Assembly: GCF_033807715.1 (NCBI RefSeq) | Contig: NC_084599.1 | Coordinates: 2,076,501 to 2,140,500 of the forward strand | Direction: 5' to 3' | DNA: 64,000 bases | Origin: Cololabis saira | Lineage: Eukaryota; Chordata; Actinopteri; Beloniformes; Belonidae | Shown: in pieces, positions 10,386 to 22,304 of the stretch | Position numbering within the stretch: the stretch's first letter is position 1 | Layout: every line of letters begins with the position of its first letter | Translations under genes and position numbers: made by a program | The notes under the pieces: generated by a model | The model's database searches: none | What the model saw: only the letters and a program-made list of their open reading frames with translations | Told to the model about the DNA's origin: nothing

Positions 10386-12362
10386 TGTTGTGCGTCGCCC
10401 ATGTGAAATCTGGACTTATAAATGTATGAATATTTTGTGATTTTGAGGACCTGTAAAACCAGACTTTGCCCCTTCTTCCTGAAGTCCTGCGACCCCCTGC
10501 TGCTAACTCCTGGTTATCTCGGCCTGGGTCGAGATAGTCCGTTTACGACCCCACTGCATGGCCGGAGATCAAAACAAGGACCCAGCAGGGTTTCTGCCAG
10601 GGAAAACAGACTTCCTTGGGGTTTTATGACACCTAAGCAGGGGTCGGGAAGCAGCGGAGCCCTAAAACCAGGCCTCTTTGGACAGACACAAAACCTACCA
10701 GCAACCCCCCCAGCCTGGAACTGGCTTTAATGTGCCTCATAAAATGGCGACCGTGCCATGAACCACAATCCCAGCATGCCTTGCGGGATGGGGCGACGCC
10801 TGAAAGCGCGCGCATCCAATCGCAATGAGGCACCGATGACGTCACTGCAGCGCGCGTAGGATCAAAACCCCTGCCGCTGCTTCCCTCTGCTCTCTTCCGA
10901 TCACCCTCTCATCCGAGCTGGATCGTTTGGCTCTGGGCCAAGATCCCATCTCCCTTTCTCCCCCCGGCTGGGGGGAGGTGTAAGGCCCCATCGGGCCGCT
11001 CCGTTGGACCTGCGGCCGTTGAAGCCGCGGTCCCCCGGGAGGCTCCGATTTCTCACTAAACTCTGTTCCTCTTTAAGTTCACAGATCCAAGCTTCCGACG
11101 CCCACGCGCTCCCGGCAACCAGATCGGGACACAGCTGCGATTGAGTTCTCTGACTGAACCCCCCCCTCCCCGCTCCGAGCCCCTGTCTGCGAACCGGCGC
11201 AGGGATCGGGGACGGACGGCCGGCGTCTCGCCCGGCGTGAGCTCTCCCGGGGCCCGGACGGCCGCGCGTCGGCGACCGGCGCAGAGAGGGAAGCACGGCA
11301 GGAGAAGACCGGTCCCCCCCGCCGCGCCTAGGAATGCGTGTGAGCCTCCGTTTGGTCCGGAACCACGGCCCGGCACGAGGCGGCCCCGCCGCTGTCTAAT
11401 CCGTTTCAGGGGAAGGGACGGGACGCGATAGCCTGACTGCGAAACCCCAGCAGGACCGCGAACCCAGTCACAAACCCGCAGGCACCCGATTCCGGATCCC
11501 AGAGGAGACGTGAGCCCGCGTAGCAGTGATCAGTAGGATTTAAGAGTGTTCAGAACTGTGTGTGAGATTGTGAGACCTGGGTTATCAGTAACTTAAGAGT
11601 GTTACAGAGCTAAATCTGTGTTCAGAGCTGAGATTACACCACCATCATTATAAGGACTGTTTTCATTAATTTGTAGTCACTACTTTCTGCTAGTCATTCA
11701 TGTTTTAAGGCGCTGTTTTCTGCAGTTGATCACGGTTTAACACCGGGATCACCATCCGTTCTAATTGCACGTGGCCAAGAGGGCGCGTCCATCTTTAAAA
11801 GACCACAGGAGCCTCGCTTGAACTGTAGATGTTCTGTATCTTCGTTATTATTGCTTGATTTCTTTTTTTTGTTTTCATTCCATGCATTTAACGTTTATGT
11901 TTCATTTTATTGATTGTTGTTTTTCTTGTTAGTTAATGGTTTTATAATAATGTCGTGTGCCATCAGATTTATTCGGGTACTTATTTACATCTCTTTTGAT
12001 ACCCGTATGTAAATAAACTCTGATTGATTTCTTTATGAGTGGTTGTGTTGTTTCATGCAAGATTTGGTCACAAATGGATTTGTTTAAGCAGAGCCTAGTG
12101 TTCGGACATCACGCCTTCACTGTTATTCTGTAAGATTTGCTGTTCTGCAGGATAATTCAAAATCATATGAGACTGATTTTCTGCTGTTAGTTATCGAATC
12201 CCACCGGAAGTAAGGCCCCGGCGGTGGTGCCCCTACGAGAATGATCATTTTTGATAATACAATTTGATAAATAGTCAACTTTATTAATTATTAATAATTC
12301 TTTAATAGAATTATCATTAGCCTTGATAACTGGACAGCCAAGCTACCTTGAGTTGCACAACA
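10386..12362 (+). repeat. LTR4
   Basis: 1,977 bp, CRE at 10837-10844, AATAAA at 12012-12017. It is followed directly by the taaatggtgcccc start of internal region 2, so it acts as the 5' LTR of the second internal region. Confidence 0.9.
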
Positions 12363-14067
12363 TAAATGGTGCCCCGTGTGAGGCTCTCTCGAAACGATAT
12401 TTGTGACCAGTTTGTATGAAATAACAGAACATTAATTTTGATCGGGAAAGAAAATATTTTTATTTTTCTTCCCCCCTCATTATCTGATTCCTACGGTTAT
12501 TTTAAAACATCCCTGTTCTAATGGCAACCTCGCCTCACTAAAGGGTGATTGCTTTGTTAAGTTCTTTAATTTTATTAATTTGAACTTTTATTTTTCATCA
12601 CACGATTATTAATCTTGTGATTGATTTCCTCTGCAACCTTACTTCACTGAAGGTAATGGTTGGGTTTGCTTTAAGTTCTGTTAATTTTATTAACCTGAAC
12701 TTTTTCTATCACTCAATTTTGTGAATCTGTTTGAGTAATTTCCTCTTGCAACCAGGTTCCATGGAAACTAATGGTTGGCTCGCTGTAAGTTCCTGATTTT
12801 TATTAATCTGAACTTTTATTGAGGGATCACTATTTTATTAATCTCTGATTAATTCCCTTTTGCAACCATACTTAACTGAAGGTAATGGTTGACTTAATTT
12901 CTTTAATTCTATTAATTGAACTGTTGCTGATTACCCCATGTGAGTTATTAATCTTCTCAGATTAATCTCCACTGTGTTTTAAGTTGAATCTTTAATTTAA
13001 AGTTATTTAAAGATTCCTCCCTTTTTTATTCACTTTATTAATTCCTTTCAGTTGGTTCTTGCTTCTAAGGTTATAACCAATACCCCAGTCTCTCAGGGTT
13101 TGTTATCGGTTTAATTTCTTCTAATCTGGGTGATAACGTGAGCTGACTTCGTTAATAAGTGTAATCTCTTGCCAGAATCCCAAGCGAAGCGCTGGGGCCT
13201 GGACCGTGAGCTGAGGTGTGGTTATTAATGGCAGAGAGCTCATCGCAGTGAACGGAGAACCAGCAGAGGTGACCAGGCTGATGGAGATGGACCGACAGGC
13301 AAGTCTGTTCTTAGGCTGGACCCAAAAGTGGTGAGCCCGGTCATCTCATCCCCTGAGCCCCCTGGTCAGACCCCACCGTGAGTAAGCCAAAAATTAATTA
13401 CCCGAAAGGAGCTGCGGCCCTTCCCAGTTTTCACTGTTACTGACGCTGAAGAAGCAGCTCAGCGTTTTCTTAAAGTAAACCAGAGGAGAACAGATCACGA
13501 TTAACAACCAAGGCGCAGACGCCGTACCTCAGAGCAAGGGGGGTCCCACGTTTGACCTTTTTAGCAAAAAGAACACTGAACAGCTGCATTATCTTTATGC
13601 AGCGGCCCCCTCGCAATTTTTCTGACCCAGAAGTGGAAGCCCGCTCCACACCTGAAAGGGGGGTAGGATACTTTGGGGCGTTAAAAAAAATTCACGCCTA
13701 CACACAATTTCCAGGCTTCCATAGCCGACATAAGTTAATTTGTGTGTTTTTGTCGCCTAGCAATTAATCAAAGGTTAAATTGTTGGTTTTTGATTTTAGG
13801 TACAGTGTACATACTGAAACCTAACTAACCCCTCCTTTTATCTTTCATCTACCGCACTTTAAGAGTGATATCACTGTGTTAGGTAAATGAATGAGGTTAT
13901 TGCTTTGAATATGTTTTTCTTTTCCTATTTTTGTGCATTGCTCGCCTAGTGGACTAACCAGGCTAGCCTCACGCCCCCAACCAGAGTTTATGACCACATG
14001 GACTGGTGCACCGTTGTTAGATTCGACAACCAGACCCTGCATTCCGGTTTTCGATTCTAAGGGGGGA
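12363..14067 (+). mobile_element. Internal region 2 of LTR complex
   Basis: 1,705 bp. It matches internal region 1 throughout as read by eye, except for a 34-bp deficit just after the primer-binding-like site, where region 1 has two versions of the site. It ends in the polypurine tract at 14059-14067. It shows no recognisable retroviral domain. Confidence 0.85.
12524..13016 (+). other. Leader stem-loop array (copy 2)
   Basis: Same array as 4882-5374, shifted by 7,642 bp. All CAACC/GGTTG, AAGTTC/GAACTT and third-position stems are present, ending with the 10-bp GAATCTTTAA/TTAAAGATTC stem. Copies 1 and 2 look identical, so comparing them says nothing about selection; only comparison among the four internal repeat units does. 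Confidence 0.6.
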
Positions 14068-16044
14068 TGTTGTGCGTCGCCCATGTGAAATCTGGACTTA
14101 TAAATGTATGAATATTTTGTGATTTTGAGGACCTGTAAAACCAGACTTTGCCCCTTCTTCCTGAAGTCCTGCGACCCCCTGCTGCTAACTCCTGGTTATC
14201 TCGGCCTGGGTCGAGATAGTCCGTTTACGACCCCACTGCATGGCCGGAGATCAAAACAAGGACCCAGCAGGGTTTCTGCCAGGGAAAACAGACTTCCTTG
14301 GGGTTTTATGACACCTAAGCAGGGGTCGGGAAGCAGCGGAGCCCTAAAACCAGGCCTCTTTGGACAGACACAAAACCTACCAGCAACCCCCCCAGCCTGG
14401 AACTGGCTTTAATGTGCCTCATAAAATGGCGACCGTGCCATGAACCACAATCCCAGCATGCCTTGCGGGATGGGGCGACGCCTGAAAGCGCGCGCATCCA
14501 ATCGCAATGAGGCACCGATGACGTCACTGCAGCGCGCGTAGGATCAAAACCCCTGCCGCTGCTTCCCTCTGCTCTCTTCCGATCACCCTCTCATCCGAGC
14601 TGGATCGTTTGGCTCTGGGCCAAGATCCCATCTCCCTTTCTCCCCCCGGCTGGGGGGAGGTGTAAGGCCCCATCGGGCCGCTCCGTTGGACCTGCGGCCG
14701 TTGAAGCCGCGGTCCCCCGGGAGGCTCCGATTTCTCACTAAACTCTGTTCCTCTTTAAGTTCACAGATCCAAGCTTCCGACGCCCACGCGCTCCCGGCAA
14801 CCAGATCGGGACACAGCTGCGATTGAGTTCTCTGACTGAACCCCCCCCTCCCCGCTCCGAGCCCCTGTCTGCGAACCGGCGCAGGGATCGGGGACGGACG
14901 GCCGGCGTCTCGCCCGGCGTGAGCTCTCCCGGGGCCCGGACGGCCGCGCGTCGGCGACCGGCGCAGAGAGGGAAGCACGGCAGGAGAAGACCGGTCCCCC
15001 CCGCCGCGCCTAGGAATGCGTGTGAGCCTCCGTTTGGTCCGGAACCACGGCCCGGCACGAGGCGGCCCCGCCGCTGTCTAATCCGTTTCAGGGGAAGGGA
15101 CGGGACGCGATAGCCTGACTGCGAAACCCCAGCAGGACCGCGAACCCAGTCACAAACCCGCAGGCACCCGATTCCGGATCCCAGAGGAGACGTGAGCCCG
15201 CGTAGCAGTGATCAGTAGGATTTAAGAGTGTTCAGAACTGTGTGTGAGATTGTGAGACCTGGGTTATCAGTAACTTAAGAGTGTTACAGAGCTAAATCTG
15301 TGTTCAGAGCTGAGATTACACCACCATCATTATAAGGACTGTTTTCATTAATTTGTAGTCACTACTTTCTGCTAGTCATTCATGTTTTAAGGCGCTGTTT
15401 TCTGCAGTTGATCACGGTTTAACACCGGGATCACCATCCGTTCTAATTGCACGTGGCCAAGAGGGCGCGTCCATCTTTAAAAGACCACAGGAGCCTCGCT
15501 TGAACTGTAGATGTTCTGTATCTTCGTTATTATTGCTTGATTTCTTTTTTTTGTTTTCATTCCATGCATTTAACGTTTATGTTTCATTTTATTGATTGTT
15601 GTTTTTCTTGTTAGTTAATGGTTTTATAATAATGTCGTGTGCCATCAGATTTATTCGGGTACTTATTTACATCTCTTTTGATACCCGTATGTAAATAAAC
15701 TCTGATTGATTTCTTTATGAGTGGTTGTGTTGTTTCATGCAAGATTTGGTCACAAATGGATTTGTTTAAGCAGAGCCTAGTGTTCGGACATCACGCCTTC
15801 ACTGTTATTCTGTAAGATTTGCTGTTCTGCAGGATAATTCAAAATCATATGAGACTGATTTTCTGCTGTTAGTTATCGAATCCCACCGGAAGTAAGGCCC
15901 CGGCGGTGGTGCCCCTACGAGAATGATCATTTTTGATAATACAATTTGATAAATAGTCAACTTTATTAATTATTAATAATTCTTTAATAGAATTATCATT
16001 AGCCTTGATAACTGGACAGCCAAGCTACCTTGAGTTGCACAACA
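14068..16044 (+). repeat. LTR5 (3' LTR)
   Basis: 1,977 bp, ending gcacaaca at 16044, followed by the target duplication GAAC (16045-16048). CRE at 14519-14526 and AATAAA at 15694-15699. Confidence 0.9.
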
Positions 16045-16540
16045 GAACGCAGGGTTATAAACAGGGCTGCACATAATTATTTTGGTCTGGTGCTCAGAGG
16101 AGCCCCTGGATATGTGACTTGGGCCTCCAAAAACGCGGTGACCCGTCTCGCCGGATCGATAAAAGAGGGATGCAGGAATAAGTTATAGGCAAAACGATAT
16201 TTATTCACGTATAAAGATGAATTAACAAATTATGGTGCGTGTTAGTCTGTAGAGTCAGTATAAAAGTTACAGTTTTTATCGGCCAGATTGGGATGCTCAC
16301 GGCATATTTTGCACATAGAAATAAAGGACGCCCCGATTTCAGCAGCGCAGGAGCCAAAAAAAAGCCCCAAAACTTCTAAACTGCATAAAAATTTGTTTAT
16401 TTTATATGAAAAAACATGTTCTTTAATAGCATTGAACTTGCATGACTGTACAGACAGCCAACCATATAGCAGCTGAAATAGCCTCCTATGCTATGTATGT
16501 CCACATCAGCCAAGGTGTAGAATATTGCTTCAGGTGAAGA

Positions 16541-16703
16541 ATATGGTGTAAAAGTTAACTTATTTCAATAATTCAACTAGAATTTGGTGTAAAAGTTAAC
16601 TTATTTCAATAGTCAACTAGAATATTGTGTAAAAGTTAATTTATTTCAATAATTCAACTAAAATATGGCGTAAAAGTTAATCTATTTCAATAATTCAACT
16701 TAA
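16541..16703. repeat. Four-copy ~40-bp tandem repeat
   Basis: Four units built on 'gtgtaaaagttaa', 'tatttcaata' and 'attcaacta', spaced about 40 bp, inside the second hAT. Slightly diverged from one another. Confidence 0.85.
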
Positions 16704-16917
16704 AAGGTGAAACTAATATATTACCTAGTCTTATTACATGCAAAGCAAGATATATTGAACCTTTATTTGTTATAATTTTGATGATGGAATTGTTTATCGA
16801 TTTCATAAAATATTCTCTAATTTATTTTTTATTTGGGGTTCTCATAAACTGTGAGCCATAATCAGAGCAGCGTCTTGCTGGTGCAGGCACGCTGCTGCTG
16901 CACGCACTGACGGACAC

Positions 16918-17010
16918 TGGCTGATTTATGGTTCCGCGTTGCACCAACGCAGAGCTTACGGGGTAGGATACGCGGGAACGCGACGTACGGTGCGCGTCGC
17001 CGCATAACAT
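16918..17010. repeat. Half of a palindromic MITE
   Basis: gctgatttatggttccgcgt followed by caacgcagagcttacgg matches one arm of the foldback element at 2227-2338 (reverse orientation). The second arm is missing or scrambled, so this is a truncated relative. Confidence 0.6.
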
Positions 17011-17729
17011 CATGCAGCCACTTCTCGGCGAACACACGTTTTCTGTTTCTATCCACGGGTAGTGGTTCAGTTTGGCGTCTCTTTGTAGTTGGTGGCGGTG
17101 GAACGCCAAAATAATTACTTAATGGCGCTTGCTTCTTGGATATTTTGACGAGACGTGTCGGGGTTTGTTCAGTAACTGATCCTTACCTCTCTTCCTGGCC
17201 AACCCACCGCCGCAACAAGCATGGAGGGGGAGTAAGGACACGCTGTGATTGGCCAGTACCAACTTTGAGTGGCAGTTCTGGGGAAAAGCTCTCTGGTCTG
17301 GTCTGGTCTGGCCACAACCACACTGGTCACAATATGAGCCCCAGCTGTTGGTACGCAAAAGCGCTTCGCAGCACAAGATTGACAGCGCACTGAGGATTTT
17401 GACGGCGCATGCGCTCTGGCGGCCCACTTATGTGCAGCCCTGGTTATAAATGTTATTTAACCCTCCTGTTATGTTCCGGGTCAAATTGACCCGTTTTAAA
17501 GTTTGAAGATCTGGGAAAAATAGTTAAAAGTATTTTTTCAGTATGAAACTTCTTCTGCTTGCCTTAATTAGTGTAATCAACATATAATATGAAAATGGTT
17601 CATCTCACATATTTGCAACCCCCCCCTGCATGTTTATATAACATAGATACTGTTCGGGTCAGTTTGACCCGGCAGTCAATTTGGAGGTAAAAGGGTGTCA
17701 GAAATGTCAGACTATTTCTTTCTTTGCAA

Positions 17730-17824
<95 letters not shown>
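17730..17824. repeat. (CA)n microsatellite
   Basis: About 95 bp of CA dinucleotides followed by a short GA run, in the 5' untranslated part of the piggyBac element. All Thr-His and Cys-Val frames across it are artefacts. Confidence 0.97.
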
Positions 17825-17828
<4 letters not shown>

Positions 17829-17991
17829 AGAGAGAGACACACAGACACGCAAGTGCAGGTGCTGGATGTTCTCGCGGGAAAACTCCACCCACACTCACTG
17901 GACACTCAACAGGGGAGGGGCAACACATATAAAAGATTCTCTGCATGGGAATCCTACCAACATTACACTCTGTCAGGCAGACATTTACAAA

Positions 17992-18849
17992 ATGAGCAGC
18001 AGAAGCAAAAGGTTGACAGTCCAGGAGGCTCTGGAAGTCATCATTGATCATGACAGTGAAATAGAGGAGGATGTGTCTGAAGATGAAGACTGTCTCGAGC
18101 TGAATTCTGATTCTAATGATTCTGATTTTGAACCAGATGAGGGAATTGCTGTTCCTATTCCTCCAAGCATGACATTCATGTCAAAAAATGGTGAAATACA
18201 GTGGTCGTCATCCCCAAATGTGCGTCAGGCAAAACTGTCTGCAGAAAACATAAAGACAGTGCCAGGGCCCACTAGGATGGCAGTGACTCGTGTGACTGAC
18301 ATCAAGTCAGCTTTTGAGCTGGTCATGCCAGATTCAATAAAGAAAATAATTCTGGAAATGACCAATCTAGAAGGGAGGCGTGTGTTGGGGGAGAAGTGGA
18401 AGGAGCTGGACAAAACACATTTCGATGCGTATTTGGGGGTCCTCATCCTGGCTGGGGTCTATAAGTCAAAGGATGAATCGACAGCCAGTCTTTGGGATGC
18501 TGAGACGGGCAGGGCTATATTTCGAGCGACAATGTCTCTGGAGACTTTTCACATTTTCTCCAGAGTAATCCGATTTGATAATCGAGAGACAAGGGCTGGT
18601 AGACGGGAGAGAGACAAGCTGGCAGCTATTAGGACAGTGTTGGACAAGTGGGTAGAGCAACTTCCACTACTCTATAACCCAGGCCCTAATATCACAGTGG
18701 ATGAAAGGCTGGTGGCATTCAGAGGTCGCTGCCCATTTAGGCAATACATGCCTTCCAAACCAGCTAAATATGGCATCAAAATCTGGGCAGCATGTGATGC
18801 AAACTATTGTGTTTTATATGTTGGTCTTTCAAAAGTAATAAAGTGGTGA
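17992..18849 (+). pseudogene. Truncated piggyBac transposase (PGBD-like)
   Basis: 285 residues from the ATG at 17992, which follows a purine-poor leader; the open frame extends further upstream only through the CA repeat. An acidic N-terminus (residues ~20-50, EIEEDVSEDEDCLE) precedes the DDE_Tnp_1_7 core: a LGEKWKELDKTHFDAYLGVL block, RVIRFDNRETR, then NITVDERLVAFRGRCPF with the first catalytic Asp of the DDD triad, and SKPAKYGIKIWAACD. The frame stops soon after this block, so the second and third catalytic Asp and the Cys-rich C-terminal domain are absent. Full transposases are about 550-600 residues. It cannot catalyse transposition alone; an N-terminal fragment could in principle bind DNA or dimerise, but that is speculation. 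Confidence 0.9.
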
Positions 18850-19347
18850 AACATTAAAAAAAAAGTTTAAACATGTATTTTTTATGAAAAACGAGTGAAT
18901 CATATCATAATTGGACCATTACCTGTCAAAGGTAAGGAACACCATTGCACTAAATATTGATAGAATAGTTAGTAATGGAGTTAGTAATGACATATTAACA
19001 ATGTTTGTTTGGATTTTTTTGGTTTCTGACATCTTTTGGGTATTTAAACATGCACCGGGTCAAATTGACCCGGGAACAGCATTGCTGTACCTGAGAAACG
19101 AACATAACAGGAGGGTTAATCTGAGCAACAACTTTAAACTGTTCTCTGTTGCATTTGTTCAATTTTGCACATTTGATGTAGAAAAGATTTGTTTTTAAGA
19201 TTTAAGATTTTGTTGTTTATAACTTCACTTCCCAACTTCCCAATGATTCCAGACAGAGAGCTGTTTCACTACGTCCACAATACGTCACGACAGACGTCAC
19301 GCGTGAAGCAGAACGCGGAAGCAGCAGTGCAGCAGTGAACACAGCAT

Positions 19348-20896
19348 TTGACAGCGTGGGAAAAACCGAACTCACTCACCTCAACGGGCCTAGCACTTGG
19401 GCCCGTGTCGGTAAGTCCCGCTCTCTACCGGATCCAAACCCACCCGATCTGTGCCCACACACCGCCGCGGACTCCTCTTGGAGTCCTCGCGCGTAAGTTC
19501 CATTTCAGAACTCATAAGCTGAGCTGTACAGCACACGTAAACCGCATCAAATGCATCAAAAGCTGCCTCCGCAAATCCCAGAAGATCGCAGAGCTGGAGC
19601 AGCGCATTTCCAACCTCCACTGGATCAGGAATGAAAAGACTCGCCTGGACTCCGTGATTATTCTGGGCGCCGGTCCTCCTGCCAACCCCGCTGACCTGGA
19701 CTCCACTCTCCCGCCGCCTGATGCCGGCTCCCCCGCCGCAGCGGTCGCCCCAGCTGATCGGACAACCCCTGTCACTCCGCCCCACACTGTTGCTGTCCCC
19801 ACAGCTACATCCAGCCTAGCCTCCTCAGTCTCTGCTTCACACCCGGATCCCCTGGCTGGAGACACATGGCTCTTGCAGGGGGCCAAGCCGAAGCCAAAAT
19901 GGGTGACTAAAAGCCGAAGTTCAGAGGCAACTTTCACCCTTAAGCCGAACCCGAGGCTCGGGTCCTTCACGTCCACCCCTATCCAAACGGCACGGCCCAC
20001 AGTCAATGGGAAAGAGCGAGGAACACCCAACCCGCCCCCCTCCTCCCCTCCCCCCTGCGAGCTCCAGCTGGGAAACAAATACAACATCCTGAGCCTTGAG
20101 GATTTCCCTCAACCTGTCCATCCTCCTCCAGCCAGCCCCGTCACAGCCTCGCTGCCAGCAGCCCGAGGGGGTCGTGGGTCTGCTTCGGGTCCTCCATCGT
20201 CCCGGTCTGTGACCACCTCCTCCTCCCGTCGCAAAATTGTGAAGGAAGCTGCACTCAGGGCGCGACGCTCCAGTGGTCTAGCCCGCTGCAAAGTGGCCAC
20301 AGCTGCACCTACAACCTCGTCAAGGTCCCCTCCAACAGAGGACCAGTGCCTGCCGCATCCCCCCCCCCCCCCCCCTGTTTCCCCCAACCACCGCTATAGT
20401 GGGGGACTCCATAATCAGGAATACGTGATTTTTTAACGCCTCCACGCACTGTTTTCCAGGGGCCACAGTCACAAAAATGATCAAAATACTTCCAGGTTTA
20501 CTCCAAACACTTCCCCACTCCATTAAACGTATCATCTTGCACCTTGGGACCAACGATGTGTTCCGGAGTAACCCCGACGTGCTGAAACGGGACTTCAACA
20601 GCCTGTTTGCCATGTTAAAAAACTGTGGAAAATCAGTCTTCATCAGCGGCCCTCTGCCCACCCTGGGCTGCGGCGAACAGCACTTCAGTCGCCTCCTTCA
20701 CCTCCACTTCTGGCTCCAGGCTGTCTGCGGTATCCATGGCTTTCATTCCATTGACAATTTTAATTTATTTTGGAACCGCCCTTCATTCTACCGAAGTGAC
20801 GGACTTCACCCGAGCAAGTTAGGCAGCCGCGTGCTTACAACAAACATACAGCGCACTGTACACGCCATTGACTACATACAGGACACCCATGCATGA
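19348..20896 (+). pseudogene. LINE ORF1 with SGNH/GDSL esterase domain
   Basis: The first frame (19348-20436, 362 residues) has a basic N-terminal segment, a short coiled-coil-like stretch (SQKIAELEQRISNLHW) and a long Pro/Ser-rich linker. The reading then shifts near the run of C at 20360-20373. The esterase part appears in other frames: a VGDSI nucleophile block near 20398, then in 20477-20896 HLGTNDVFRSNP (oxyanion-hole Asn block), SVFISGPLPTLG, FYRSDGLHPSKLGSR (catalytic Asp-x-x-His). Esterase ORF1 proteins occur in L2/CR1-group LINEs and are thought to bind RNA and lipid or help nuclear entry. The frameshift at the poly-C tract and a stop at the end of the VGDSI block make this copy defective. 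Confidence 0.85.
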
Positions 20897-22304
20897 CTAT
20901 TCACATGCCACGCCCCCTCCCCCGTGCCACCAGTGCCTTCTTCTTCTCCTCCCTCCCTCGGTGAATCACTCCCCCTACAGGCCCCTGCTGTCACTACATC
21001 CCTTGCCGTCTGTGAATCGCTCCTCCTACAGGCCCCTGCTGTCATTACACCCCCTGCTGTCGGCCGCCCAATTGATACCATTATAACTGTCAGACCCCTC
21101 CGTTTCCATGTGACTTTCAAAGAGCCACGCCCCCCTCCCCGCACCAGTGTTGTTCTTGTTCCTATTTTTTTTTTTTTTTTTTTTTTTTTTTTGTTTCAGT
21201 CTTAGTCTTGTTTCAATCGCCGTTGTTATTTTTTGTCATATTTAGTCAAACTCATGCTTTTTTTATTTAGTCGCATTTTTGTCGACTAAAAGTCGAGCAT
21301 TTTAGTCTTCGTCTTAGTCCATGAAACCGCAAATTTATTTGTTTAGTTTTAGTCAACAAAAACTATTGGCATTTTAGTCTAGTTTTAGTCTGACAATTTA
21401 GTCTAATTTTAGTCTGACAATTATTTTAGACATTTATCACTAGATCAAATCGAAAAATATTTTCCATCGCATTTTCTCTCATCCTTTTGATAAAAATGTC
21501 AATTTTAAGAAATACATCTAGAAAGGGAACATGAATTGACATGAATTTGCACATTTATTTGGATCACAATTCAGACACATTGATGGTTACATTAAAATAA
21601 ATATACATCTGCAATGAAAATAAAATAAAGTGCCTAATGGGCTAGTTCACTCAAGAAAATTGATATGAGGTCAGTGAAAATAAGAGAAAAATAAGAAAAT
21701 AAAAACGAACTCCCAATGTATATAACAAAATAGTCTACTGTAAACATCAGCATTTTGGCAATTTCTTGTTTTTGATATTTTCTCCTGAAAACGGCACTTA
21801 CGACATATGTCTGCTTTAAATAGGCTAAACTTGCAATCCAACTGAAACCATAGTTGCCCCACCAATAGAATAGTACATTTCATTAATTCTACACTATAAG
21901 TGGCTGCGGTTGCTACATGCTAAGAAGTTAACGTAAGTTAACTAGTAGACTAGTTTTGGGTAGATTTTATTGTAGTCACATTAAGCTGACAGTACACTCA
22001 ACAACACAACGTGGATTTAATGTTGTAAACAACCAGCAGCATACTTTATGTTAACTTAGCTTACCTTGATTTCTTTGTGGAGATGTGTCGTTTTCAGGTT
22101 TGTAGTGTTCTTTCCTTTCAACTTATGACCGATCCCCGTGCAAAGCATTATTATTTTATTTTATGAAATCTCCGCGTTGGGTCTGTGTGCAGCTGCGGCT
22201 GCATGCTGCGCTGGCGGCAACTTCAAAAGCTTCGTTTGTGTGTGTGAGTGTGTGGGGGAAGGGTATGTTCGGTATATGCACCCTGATCACAATGCCAATA
22301 CAAA

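Larger units (their letters stand above)
2658..16044 (+). mobile_element. Non-autonomous LTR retroelement complex (5 LTRs, 2 internals)
   Basis: Layout: LTR1, internal 1, LTR2, TGA, LTR3, TGA, LTR4, internal 2, LTR5. The whole block is flanked by the 4-bp duplication GAAC (2654-2657 and 16045-16048). The flanking host text joins cleanly once it is removed, so it behaves as one insertion into the hAT. LTR termini are tgttgtgc...gcacaaca. Each 1.7-kb internal begins four bases before a primer-binding-like site and ends in a G-rich polypurine tract. No gag, protease, RT, integrase or env is recognisable, so it must depend on proteins from another retroelement. The near identity of LTRs 2-5 implies recent insertion, amplification or gene conversion. 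An assembly artefact is possible and should be excluded. Confidence 0.85.
16062..17442. mobile_element. Second hAT-type non-autonomous transposon
   Basis: Terminal inverted repeats cagggctgcacataa (from 16062) and ttatgtgcagccctg (to 17442) are flanked by the perfect 8-bp duplication GTTATAAA (16054-16061 and 17443-17450). At 1,381 bp it has no transposase-like frame; the small ORFs at 16288-17449 lack any domain. It carries a short tandem array and half of a palindromic MITE. It inserted into the outer hAT just right of the LTR complex. Confidence 0.88.
17461..19115 (+). mobile_element. Internally deleted piggyBac element
   Basis: Ends ccctcctgttatgttc (17461) and gaacataacaggaggg (to 19115) are inverted repeats flanked by the canonical TTAA target duplication (17457-17460 and 19116-19119). 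Near both ends lies the palindrome gggtcaaattgaccc (17478-17492 and 19057-19071), with a variant at 17656-17670. Between them sit a CA microsatellite and the first part of a piggyBac transposase gene. The 3' part of the gene is deleted, so the copy is non-autonomous. Confidence 0.92.

Noticed and set aside
16541..16703. Regularly spaced repeats that might suggest a CRISPR array
   Set aside because: Units are contiguous ~40-bp tandem repeats without unique spacers, inside a eukaryotic DNA transposon.
17600..18051. Cys-Val and Thr-His repeat ORFs
   Set aside because: Translations of the CA microsatellite in several frames.
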